From positions 289,751 through 353,750 of the forward strand of contig NZ_LNYG01000013.1 of the NCBI RefSeq assembly GCF_001467745.1: 64,000 nt of DNA, written 5' to 3'. The stretch is from Legionella jamestowniensis (GTDB lineage Bacteria; Pseudomonadota; Gammaproteobacteria; Legionellales; Legionellaceae). Made by a program: the position numbers and the translations under genes. This document shows, one piece after another, positions 17,074 to 26,024 of this stretch (position 1 is the stretch's first letter; each line of letters opens with the position of its first letter). The notes under the pieces were generated by a model. It searched no databases, had not been told where the DNA came from, and saw only the letters and a program-made list of their open reading frames with translations.

Positions 17074-17436
17074 GATTATCTCCTTTTATTGATAGGGTGA
17101 ATCAAGTATAGAACAGAAAAAATAGGCTGCTTTAACAAAATAGGACAATTTCTCTCGTATTTAAAAAAGAAATGAAGACATTCAAAGAGATAGCAAAGCT
17201 GGAAGAGATGAAAAAAAATTTACACCTGTCTTTTCTATTTGTGTACAAAGATGGCTTCTAAGGGGTTAAAACCATCTTTCACGGAAAACATAAAGGCAAA
17301 GGATCAAAAGAAAGTATGGTGAGCATGCTGTTCAATGTAAAAAAAGCCTAAAATATTTTTCGTGAACCCTACCTTAAGCGATGAACCGTTACATGTTCAT
17401 AATTAAACTCATATAACTGGGATAACCCCTTGATAC
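17074..17436. other. Intergenic region without a gene
   Basis: 363 bp, AT-rich. It contains an 8-bp inverted repeat AAAGATGG/CCATCTTT with a 17-nt loop (17247-17279) without a T-tract. The left part would hold the promoter of the small Gly/Gln-rich gene. Nothing else is supported. Confidence 0.6.
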
Positions 17437-18315
17437 TTATAGCGCGTTTATTTTAATCGCATCGTAATCCGTATAAATTTCATGCAAAATCTCTTTTACA
17501 TTAGCACCTTTAATTGGCCAACATAAGGTTTTCCAAAATGCCCATCCTAAAGCTCGCGTCCAAGTTTCATTATCCAGCTGAATTGCATTTTTAAATACTT
17601 CTCGTTCTTTGCCAGAAAAAAAATTCCACGCGATTACTAAATCACATGCAGGATCACCTATGGCAAGTTGTCCGAAATCGATAATAGCACACAGCCTTCC
17701 GTGACGAATTAAAATATTTCCAACAGCTATGTCTCCGTGAACCCACACAGGCTTTAAGCGCCATTCAGAAGAGAGCGCTCGTCGCCATAGTGATACTGCA
17801 AGTCTTTGTTCATGGACGTTTTTAATTTTAGGAATTGCAACCTGCATTTCATGATCATAGGCCTTTAATGAACTGCCCCGATAAAAATTATGTGCGCCAG
17901 CCAAAGGTCCATCCGTAGCATCTAAAGATTGAAATTCTTTTAAGCACTTACCCAATGCTTTCGCAAACCCTTTTTTATCATGAATATTCTGCCTTGAAGC
18001 AGTTTTCCCTTCAATCCAACGATTGATACTCCAATGCAATGGATAATCTGATGATGGTTTTCCAAGTGCAATCGGTTGCGTAATTTGAAATGAGAGCTGT
18101 TTAGAGAGCCACGGCAACCATTGATATTCTTTCTCTATCTGTGGCTCATACTTCTTATCACTAGGCAAACGAATTACCATTTCTTCACCTAAATGAAACG
18201 TTCGATTATCCCAACCACTTTGAGCAACTGGATGTATGGGCAATGATTGCCACTGTGGAAATTGCTCGGCAATCAGTTTTTGGACTAAACTATTGTCAAT
18301 TTTTACTATATCCAT
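17437..18315 (-). CDS. Aminoglycoside phosphotransferase family protein
   Basis: 292 residues. APH/choline-kinase fold. The Brenner motif VWVHGDIAVGNIL holds the catalytic HGD and the metal-binding Asn, and CAIIDFGQLAIGDPACDL supplies the second metal Asp and the typical GDPxxDL. The nucleotide lobe is near residues 30-75 (MVIRLPSDKKYEPQIEKEYQWLP). Real substrate unknown; many chromosomal members are not antibiotic-modifying enzymes. The start at 18315 (MDIVKIDNSLVQKL) is plausible. Monocistronic. Confidence 0.88.
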   Translation of the reverse strand: MDIVKIDNSLVQKLIAEQFPQWQSLPIHPVAQSGWDNRTFHLGEEMVIRLPSDKKYEPQIEKEYQWLPWLSKQLSFQITQPIALGKPSSDYPLHWSINRWIEGKTASRQNIHDKKGFAKALGKCLKEFQSLDATDGPLAGAHNFYRGSSLKAYDHEMQVAIPKIKNVHEQRLAVSLWRRALSSEWRLKPVWVHGDIAVGNILIRHGRLCAIIDFGQLAIGDPACDLVIAWNFFSGKEREVFKNAIQLDNETWTRALGWAFWKTLCWPIKGANVKEILHEIYTDYDAIKINAL

Positions 18316-18322
18316 AAGACCT

Positions 18323-18545
18323 CTATAGTTTCTTTATTGTAGGTTTTCTATGAAACTTGTGAACAATCCCTGCATGCTCAAAATCGAACTCAAATTTAAA
18401 ACCTAATTTTTCATAACGCGCAATGATGGATAATTATGGTATACGGTAAAAATATCTTTCTGATAGCCTTGCGGCGTCTTCACGGGCGCACCACGAAGTT
18501 TGAACCATTCATGATAATCCCCCACGATTTTTTAAGGTCAGGATG
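18323..18545 (-). pseudogene. Decayed acetyltransferase-like remnant
   Basis: No intact frame remains, but two overlapping minus-strand frames read as protein. One gives DYHEWFKLRGAPVKTPQGYQ, KDIFTVYHNYPSLRVMKN; the other gives SIIARYEKLGFKFEFDFEHA, GIVHKFHRKPTIKKL and then a stop at 18323. ARYEKLGF is the standard GNAT C-terminal motif. A small frameshift near 18425-18435 would join them. No credible start is visible, so the 5' part is deleted or degenerate. Confidence 0.4.
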
Positions 18546-18984
18546 AAAAATTCTCCAATATTCAGATCGCGGCTTCTGCTGCCTAATTTTATAATTTCTT
18601 TTATTTTAAATAATAAATTTCGAAAAATCATAGTACAAATACAAATAATTGATAATTTTAATTTTTCTGTTAAATAATTTTAAAATTTTTCTATATTTAA
18701 AATATTTTTAACCTTTTCAGAGGAGAAGCATGTAGTCATCCTGTATTCTTTTTTTGGGTCTTGTGGCATTCGAAATTCGACCAACAACTTAATAATAAAT
18801 ACATTAATGCACAATCTAAATACGCTTACCCTCTAATTTAGTCTAACTGATTTAATTAATTGCTTCATGCTATAATAATGACGTCAAAAAATGAAAAAAA
18901 CTTGAAAACTTAAGAAAGCATTAAAAATCAGAAGATAAATGATGAATGTGTAGCTGATAATAACAATTGAGAAGGCGAAAAATT
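18546..18984. other. AT-rich intergenic region with the NRPS promoter
   Basis: About 440 bp of very AT-rich sequence. A perfect TATAAT at 18871-18876 lies 114 bp upstream of the NRPS start and is the best promoter candidate; the -35 is weak. No reading frame or RNA gene could be supported. Confidence 0.45.
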
Positions 18985-21900
18985 GTGCAAGCTAAAAAGG
19001 CATTTAGTTGTTATCTCATAGGAGATGATAATATAACCCTACAATGTGCTTCGATTATCTTAGCAAAAAATCATCAATTATTAGGTTTGATATCTTCATC
19101 AAAAAGCATCCAAAAATGGTGTCAAACAAATGCCATACCTTACATCAAAAATCTAAAAGAATTTGCAGAACATCATATGCATAACTCATGTGATTTCTTA
19201 TTTAGTGTTGCCAATGGTTTCATTCTTCCCCCCTCCATACTTACCTACCCACGTTTTTACGCTATCAATTACCATAACAGCCCCTTGCCCAAATACGCAG
19301 GCTTATATGCCACATCCTGGGCGATTCTTAATAATGAAAAGGAGCATGCGATTAGTTGGCATATCATGGATGAGAAAGTCGACGCTGGGGATATCTTAAA
19401 ACAACCCTATTTTTCAATCGAAGAAGATGAGACAGCGCTTAGTTTAAATTTAAAATGCTATGAACATGCAGTACGGGCATTTGAGGAACTTGTGGACGAA
19501 CTCAGTATAAACTCTGTAAACCTGGCTAAACAAAATTTATCCTTTAGGTCTTATTATGGCTTGAGACATAAGCCAGATAATTTTGGTTTTATTTCATGGA
19601 ATAAATCATCCAATGAGATTGACCGACTGTGTAGAGCTCTTACTTTTGGTCATTATAAAAATGAACTGGCCACCCCTAAAATAATTGTTAATGACGAGGT
19701 ATATGTTATCAACTCCTATCGAAAGCTAGGTATATCTACAGGAGAACCGCCAGGAACAATAGTACACATCTCGTCAACTGATATACAAATCACCACACAA
19801 ACCACTGACATTGTTCTTTATGAACTCATGAATCTTGCAGGTGTTATGGTTCCTATCGACCGATTGATTGAATTACATAAACTTGCCCGTGGCCAAAAAC
19901 TTCCTGAAATTGATAAGGGTTACATTGAATGTTTAATGGCCCACCCTGCTATAACCAATCCTAAATATGAACAATTCTGGGTGAAAGAATACTTACAATG
20001 TATTCATGGCGGTGTTTCATTTTTATCCCCCCTCATAAAATTAGATGATGAACATTCATTGTCCTGTCAAACACACAAAAGGATAAAAATACCTGAAGAG
20101 TTACAAAAAAAGGTAACGTTGTACTCCCAAAAGAAAAATTCACAAGTGAAAACTATTATTTTCACACTTCTTTTAACTTACTTATACCGCCTCAATAATT
20201 ATGTAAACTTTTCCTGGATCTATAGCTCTTCATCACTCAAAGAAAAGGTTGGCTTTTTAGGTAAAATTCTCGAAAACTATCTTCCCTTAACCTCACATTT
20301 GACCGCTGAGATGGTTTTTAGTGACGTTTTATCGTTTATTGAGAAGGAAAACGAACGACTTATATCACATGAAACTTACTGTAAGGACATTTTTTGTCGT
20401 TATCCAGAATTAAACGGATTAACTAATGAAATAGATATCAGTATTTCCTTTTTTAAGCCAAAGGATAGTCCTACCTTTCTTTCTAATAAAAAATTAAATT
20501 TCTACCTCTCAGAAGATGCCTCCTGGATTCTTGTCCATAATCAAACCAATTATAAAGTCCATGAAGAGTCGTTCGCTTTTTTTAATAACATGGAACAGCA
20601 TCTTTGTTATTTATTAAAAGATGTACTGAATCATCCTGATAAAAAGCTTTTTGAATTATCGTTCCTCAGTGAAAATGAAGAAAATTGCCTTTTAAAGGTG
20701 TGGAATGATACCAAATGGCCCTATGATACCAGCAAATTGTTGCACCAATACATTGAAGCGCAAGTCGTTAAAACGCCTCATTCTTTAGCGGCTATTTTTA
20801 ATGAGGAGACGATTACTTATGAAGAATTAAACAAAAAATCCAATCAAGTAGCCCATTGTTTGATTTCTAATGCAATAAAACCTAATGACATCATTGGAAT
20901 TTATCTCCATCGAAGCATGAATATGTTAATTAGTATTCTTGGAGTTTTAAAATCAGGCGCAGCTTATCTGCCCTTGGATCCTCATTATCCTCATAAACGA
21001 ATTAATTACATGCTGGAAAACAGCCAATCCAAAATTCTACTGACTGATGAGAAATCCGTTTCTAAACACATTCATGACTACAAAGGATTAATCATCGATG
21101 TGGAAAAGATTTTAAAAAATGAAGAGTACCCCTCAACTACTCCGCTCATTTCGACCAAATCTTCTGATTTGGCTTATGTCATTTATACCTCAGGAACGAC
21201 AGGCACTCCCAAAGGTGTAGCGATTCCACAAAAAGCCACCTGCAATCATATGGTATGGATGAAAAATGCTTATGATTTCAATGAACAAGATGTTTTTTTG
21301 CAAAAAACTCCTTTTTCGTTCGATGCCTCCGTATGGGAATTCTTTATGCCGCTTTTGGTAGGCGGAAGATTAGTTCTAGCACCCGATGATTCGCATGCAA
21401 GCCCTAAGGAATTAATTAATCTAGTTATCAAACACAAAGTGAACATACTTCAGCTTGTTCCTTCAATGCTTCGTGAGATGACGCTGACAGAAGGATTTGA
21501 TAAATGCACCTCATTACGACATATCTTTTGTGGTGGCGAGGTCTTGTTACCAGAAACCATCCATACCTTTTTTGAACACAATTGGTTTGGTTGTTTACTT
21601 CATAACCTTTATGGCCCCTCAGAAGCAACCATAGATTCAGTCACTCAAACCTGCTCACCTAACGATGCACTTCTACCTGTCAGTCGTATTGGAAAACCAA
21701 TATCGAATGCGAAAGTCTTTGTCTTAGATGAAAAAATGCAATTGGTTCCTATGGGAATTTTAGGCGAACTTTACATCTCTGGTGATGGGTTAGCAAAGGG
21801 CTATCTCAATAATGAAGCACTCACCCAACAAAAATTCTTACCCAACCCATTTGGTACTCAACAGGATGAATTGGTTTATAAAACGGGGGATTTAGTCAAA

Positions 21901-23268
21901 TGGCAGAGCCATGGGATTCTAGAATACCATGAGCGTCGAGACAGTCAGATAAAAATTCGTGGTTTTAGAATTGAGATTAGTGAGATTGAATCTTGTCTTG
22001 ATAAAATACCTTGTATTTATCAATGTCTAGTTAAACCTGAATCAGCACCTAATGGTGCACTGACCTTATCTGCATACCTCGTTCTCATTGATAATGAACA
22101 AATAACAGCTGCCGAAATTCGTTCTTTTTTAAAAAGTGAACTTCCTGATTATATGATTCCAACGCGGTTTTTTGTTGTAGAAAAATTATTAACAACACCC
22201 AGTGGTAAACTTGATAGAAAACACCCCCCTACCCCTTTAAGACAACTCAACCTTGCTCAAGAACATCTAGCCCCTCAAAACGAACTAGAGAAAGGGCTAC
22301 AAGAGATTTGGTGTTCTGTTTTAAAAACAAACGACTTAGGTATTTATGATGATTTCTTTGAAATGGGCGGCCACTCTTTAGCGGCGATGAATATTATCTC
22401 GCAGATTAAAGAGAAATTTTCCATTCACTTAAGTATGAGAAAATTATTTGATTTTTCAACCATTCATTCCCTGGCTATTGAAATAGAACAATTACTGCAA
22501 GTTAATGAGAATTGTAATAGTGAATTATCGCTTTCTGAACGTATTATCATCCCAATTAAAGAATCAGGGAATCAAACGCCTTTGTTTTTAATTCATCCTA
22601 TTGGGGGAAGCATATTTTGGTATAAATCCCTTGGCAAATATCTTCATGAAGATGTGCCCTTATACGGTTTACAAGATCCTGGCCTTGAAACTCAAGACTT
22701 CTTTTTTCAAGATTTGGAGCAAATGGCAAATACTTATATCAAAGCAATCCAAACGATTCAACCTAAAGGGCCCTATCTTATTGGAGGAGCTTCCTTTGGA
22801 AGCACTGTTGCTGTTGAAATTGCCAAACAACTTCAAGACAAAAATGAGAAAATACTCGCAATCCTATCCTTGGATGGCTGGGCTGAATACCCTGCGTTAC
22901 AAAGGAATGAGGAGCACTTTAAAGTGCTCATGCAAGAACAAAATAAACGAATATTAGAACAACATCTACAAAATAAAATTCAGCATCCTGAAAATTTATT
23001 AGAACTTCAATGGCAACGAGAAAAAATGCTGATGCATTATAAATTGCCTAGAATTAGGTCAAAATTCATTTTATGCAAAGCCGAAACACTGACTGATTTA
23101 TTTAACTACGATGCACCTTTAAACTGGTGGGAAAATTATTCGGAAGAAAAAATCACCTGTTATTTGGTGCCAGGTGATCATGAAACTATGTTTTCTGAAC
23201 CTCATATTAAAGTTTTGGCCAATAAACTGAATGAATTGTTAAACTCGATACATAATACTATGTTATAG
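18985..23268 (+). CDS. Single-module NRPS: formyltransferase-C*-A-PCP-thioesterase
   Basis: 1427 residues from the GTG at 18985, chosen because AGAAGG lies nine bases upstream; a TTG at 18967 would add six residues. Domains in order: Fmt-like formyltransferase (~5-285; NYHNSPLPKYAG and VDAGDIL keep the N-H-D catalytic set); degenerate condensation-like region (~320-570) with no HHxxxDG; adenylation domain (~580-1085; YTSGTTGTPKG, FDASVWE, NLYGPSEATIDS, KIRGFRIE, PSGKLDRK); carrier (GGHSL, Ser 1131); type I thioesterase (GGASFGS, Ser 1270; LSLDGW; PGDHE). Specificity residues by eye read DAWQFGLID plus K, recalled as a glutamine code. Predicted product: a formylated amino acid derivative, released or transferred by the TE. 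A hybrid kinase gene follows closely. Confidence 0.88.
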   Translation: MQAKKAFSCYLIGDDNITLQCASIILAKNHQLLGLISSSKSIQKWCQTNAIPYIKNLKEFAEHHMHNSCDFLFSVANGFILPPSILTYPRFYAINYHNSPLPKYAGLYATSWAILNNEKEHAISWHIMDEKVDAGDILKQPYFSIEEDETALSLNLKCYEHAVRAFEELVDELSINSVNLAKQNLSFRSYYGLRHKPDNFGFISWNKSSNEIDRLCRALTFGHYKNELATPKIIVNDEVYVINSYRKLGISTGEPPGTIVHISSTDIQITTQTTDIVLYELMNLAGVMVPIDRLIELHKLARGQKLPEIDKGYIECLMAHPAITNPKYEQFWVKEYLQCIHGGVSFLSPLIKLDDEHSLSCQTHKRIKIPEELQKKVTLYSQKKNSQVKTIIFTLLLTYLYRLNNYVNFSWIYSSSSLKEKVGFLGKILENYLPLTSHLTAEMVFSDVLSFIEKENERLISHETYCKDIFCRYPELNGLTNEIDISISFFKPKDSPTFLSNKKLNFYLSEDASWILVHNQTNYKVHEESFAFFNNMEQHLCYLLKDVLNHPDKKLFELSFLSENEENCLLKVWNDTKWPYDTSKLLHQYIEAQVVKTPHSLAAIFNEETITYEELNKKSNQVAHCLISNAIKPNDIIGIYLHRSMNMLISILGVLKSGAAYLPLDPHYPHKRINYMLENSQSKILLTDEKSVSKHIHDYKGLIIDVEKILKNEEYPSTTPLISTKSSDLAYVIYTSGTTGTPKGVAIPQKATCNHMVWMKNAYDFNEQDVFLQKTPFSFDASVWEFFMPLLVGGRLVLAPDDSHASPKELINLVIKHKVNILQLVPSMLREMTLTEGFDKCTSLRHIFCGGEVLLPETIHTFFEHNWFGCLLHNLYGPSEATIDSVTQTCSPNDALLPVSRIGKPISNAKVFVLDEKMQLVPMGILGELYISGDGLAKGYLNNEALTQQKFLPNPFGTQQDELVYKTGDLVKWQSHGILEYHERRDSQIKIRGFRIEISEIESCLDKIPCIYQCLVKPESAPNGALTLSAYLVLIDNEQITAAEIRSFLKSELPDYMIPTRFFVVEKLLTTPSGKLDRKHPPTPLRQLNLAQEHLAPQNELEKGLQEIWCSVLKTNDLGIYDDFFEMGGHSLAAMNIISQIKEKFSIHLSMRKLFDFSTIHSLAIEIEQLLQVNENCNSELSLSERIIIPIKESGNQTPLFLIHPIGGSIFWYKSLGKYLHEDVPLYGLQDPGLETQDFFFQDLEQMANTYIKAIQTIQPKGPYLIGGASFGSTVAVEIAKQLQDKNEKILAILSLDGWAEYPALQRNEEHFKVLMQEQNKRILEQHLQNKIQHPENLLELQWQREKMLMHYKLPRIRSKFILCKAETLTDLFNYDAPLNWWENYSEEKITCYLVPGDHETMFSEPHIKVLANKLNELLNSIHNTML

Positions 23269-23313
23269 AATAAGAATTTATTGATAATTCTTTCACGAAT
23301 ATTTACCTATTTC

Positions 23314-25668
23314 ATGGAATTGATGCCTATGACTACTGTGGATGGACAAGCACTATCAACGCTTCTTCAAATGGCTCAAGAACCCATTCTTTTAGTATCA
23401 GAAGAGTATATTATTCTTGATGTAAATCACGCTCTGGAAGATAAATTAATCCTTAAAAAGAACCTTCTTATTGGAGCTTCGCTCACTAATTTCTGCTCGA
23501 AGGAGGATTTAAAGAAAATAAGTAAATCTAATCTTAAAAAAATTACCTTAAAGACAAAGAAAAATAAGTGTATTTGTTATGCCTTAATCATCGAATCACT
23601 CACCCAAGATAAAAAAGAAACTGTTGCTAGACCTCACGAGGGCAATTCTCAGGCGACACCAATTGAAAAGAAAATAGAAGATTACAGCAACACCAATTAT
23701 CAATACCTTGAAGCAATCATTTCTGAAATTCCTGTGAGCGTGTACTGGATGAATAAAGATTATATCTATCTTGGCTGTAGTAATAGCATGGCAAAGCTAC
23801 TTAATCTGCAATCACGGCATGATATTGTAGGTAAAACCTATGCTGATTTATATGATAAAAAATCGGCTGACTTTTATAAAAAATCCGATAAGTCAGTCAT
23901 TGAGAAAGGAATTTCATTAAGCTTAGAAGAGCCGCTTTATCAACCAGATGGCACAAAACTTATTTATTTATCCAAGAAAGTACCCTTGCATGATAATAAT
24001 AGGAAAATCATAGGTATGCTAGGAATTTCAACCGATATTACCGAAAGAAAACAAATGGAAATTGATTTAAAGTTGGCTAAAGAAGCCGCTGAAGCAGCAG
24101 ATCGCGCTAAAACAGAATTTATTGCCAACATGAGCCATGACCTGCGCACACCGATTTCTGGGGTAATTGGTATGGCAGAAATTTTAGAAGACGCCTTAGA
24201 TGACAACGAACACAAAACAGAAGCTCATATGATCCACGACAGTGGTGAAGAGCTACTGTCTATGTTTAATGATATTATTGATGATATAAAAGCTGGCAAC
24301 ATTAATTACGAAGAATTACAAGAAGAAGCATTTGATTTGTACGAAAGCATTAATGATTTAATCAAACTAGAGCTCCCTACTGCCATTGCTAAGCAGTTAG
24401 GGCTGCATTTAAAAATCGATGAAACAGTCCCACGAAATATTATAAGCGACCGTAAAAAAATTCAACGCATTCTTTTAAATTTATTAGGAAATGCCATTAA
24501 ATTTACCAAAACAGGGAGTATAACTGTTGAAGTAAAATGTGTCGAACACAATAATGACCGGGCTAGGGTTCAATTTAGCGTGTCTGACACAGGTATTGGG
24601 ATCCCGAAAGAATGGCACAGCAAAATATTTGAACGTTTTTTTCGTTCCACCCCTTCTTATAAAGGAATTTATAAAGGCTATGGCTTAGGGTTACACATAG
24701 CGAGCAGCTACGTTAAATTGCTAGGTGGACGCATAACACTAACCAGTATAGAAGGAAAGGGCAGTACGTTTCAATTTGAAATACCATGTCAAATAGCCAA
24801 CATCTCTGATAAAAAAAGCAAACCTTCTCTACCTAGTACACAACGCTCCTCAAACTCTCTTCTTTGTTTACTGATAGAAGATAATGTAGCAGCTTTAAAA
24901 GTTTTGGAAGCACTAGTCACAAAAGCAGGTTTTAGCTATAAATCAGCTACAAGTGGTGAAGAAGCACTGAATTTAATTAAATTGATATCATTTGACCTAA
25001 TCGTAACTGACATCGGATTACCTGGTATTTCAGGTACTGAATTTTGCTCACTAACCCGGCAATGGGAACATGATAACAAGAAAGCACCTCAACCTATTAT
25101 TGGATTAACTGGTCATGCTCGTGAAACAGCCTATGAGGAATGCATTGCCTCGGGTATGAACGATGTTTTTACAAAACCAGCCAACTTAGAACTCATCCAC
25201 AGTTTAATTAAACGATTCTCATTAGGAGATTCTTCGATAGAACAGGAAAAAATGGATACTACTCCTGATATTGTGTTGCATGACCTTCCCGCAACAGAAG
25301 ATGAATTATTTCAATTAGAAAAATACGCATTGCTTGATGTCGAGGAAGCACTAATCAACTGCGGAAATAACAAGGCATTGTTAACTGAATTACTTACTTT
25401 AATGACTCATAAAGAAGTACCAGAAGATTTAGAAAAAATGAAGAATGCTTATGCTATCCACGACTTTTCTATGGTGGAAAAACTAGCTCATAAGATAAAG
25501 AGTGGTGCTGTTTATGTTGGCGCCACACGGATGAAATATGCTTGCCAATTTCTCGAGCGTTATTGGAAATCTGGACAACGCGATTTATTTGAAAAATTGT
25601 ATCAACAAGCACTCTTGGTTATTGATGAGAGCATTCATGAAATTAGCCATTGGTTAGATAACCAATAA
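23314..25668 (+). CDS. ArcB-like hybrid histidine kinase (PAS-HisKA-HATPase-REC-HPt)
   Basis: About 784 residues from the ATG at 23314; ATGs at 23323 and 23329 are alternatives. Two N-terminal sensor segments are visible, the second a clear PAS (YWMNKDYIYLGCSNSMAKLL) ending in ITERK. Then HisKA with H275 (NMSHDLRTPISG), HATPase (NLLGNAIKFT, DTGIGIP, GYGLGLHIA), receiver with phospho-Asp D566 (LIVTDIGLPG), and an HPt domain with H726 (AHKIKSGAVYVGA). No transmembrane segment, so a cytoplasmic sensor. It begins 45 bp after the NRPS stop, so co-transcription and sensing of, or control over, the NRPS product are plausible but unproven. Confidence 0.9.
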   Translation: MELMPMTTVDGQALSTLLQMAQEPILLVSEEYIILDVNHALEDKLILKKNLLIGASLTNFCSKEDLKKISKSNLKKITLKTKKNKCICYALIIESLTQDKKETVARPHEGNSQATPIEKKIEDYSNTNYQYLEAIISEIPVSVYWMNKDYIYLGCSNSMAKLLNLQSRHDIVGKTYADLYDKKSADFYKKSDKSVIEKGISLSLEEPLYQPDGTKLIYLSKKVPLHDNNRKIIGMLGISTDITERKQMEIDLKLAKEAAEAADRAKTEFIANMSHDLRTPISGVIGMAEILEDALDDNEHKTEAHMIHDSGEELLSMFNDIIDDIKAGNINYEELQEEAFDLYESINDLIKLELPTAIAKQLGLHLKIDETVPRNIISDRKKIQRILLNLLGNAIKFTKTGSITVEVKCVEHNNDRARVQFSVSDTGIGIPKEWHSKIFERFFRSTPSYKGIYKGYGLGLHIASSYVKLLGGRITLTSIEGKGSTFQFEIPCQIANISDKKSKPSLPSTQRSSNSLLCLLIEDNVAALKVLEALVTKAGFSYKSATSGEEALNLIKLISFDLIVTDIGLPGISGTEFCSLTRQWEHDNKKAPQPIIGLTGHARETAYEECIASGMNDVFTKPANLELIHSLIKRFSLGDSSIEQEKMDTTPDIVLHDLPATEDELFQLEKYALLDVEEALINCGNNKALLTELLTLMTHKEVPEDLEKMKNAYAIHDFSMVEKLAHKIKSGAVYVGATRMKYACQFLERYWKSGQRDLFEKLYQQALLVIDESIHEISHWLDNQ

Positions 25669-26024
25669 TTTATTTGTAGTTAATAAAAGCTAATTAAAAC
25701 ACCATCTATTTGAAAGAGTAAAGATCTAGTTAGGTGGAACGAGGTTATCGTTAGTAGTATGCAGATTCTAGTTCTTTAAAAACGTAGATAGCAAACTATC
25801 TAATGTTGAAATCTTTTAGTGACTTCATTTTAAATAAATCCCATCTCTCCAATTGGAACCTATTAATTTATAGTTTATAAATTTTATGGAAAAATTATCG
25901 CTAAAAATTTATTAAAATCTTCCTTTCACTAAATTTTGACCAAATCTGTTTTAAACGTTAAAATGTGGCATTTATATGGGCACCTCGATCGCAAAATGTC
26001 TTTATTTCATGTTAAAGGATTGTA
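25669..26024. other. Intergenic region without a gene
   Basis: 356 bp. It contains a perfect 7-bp inverted repeat TAGATAG-CAAA-CTATCTA (25785-25802) with no T-tract. A possible -10 (TAAAAT, 25959-25964) lies upstream of the LRR gene. No convincing PmrA-like repeat was found here. Confidence 0.5.

Noticed and set aside
16906-17100. Plus-strand frame of 64 codons resembling a membrane protein
   Set aside because: It is the antisense of the Gly/Gln-rich small gene, which has the strong ribosome site and terminator; the hydrophobicity follows from antisense Gln/Gly codons.
19930-20700. Canonical NRPS condensation domain
   Set aside because: Length and ending fit a condensation-like region, but HHxxxDG was not found, so only a degenerate form is claimed.
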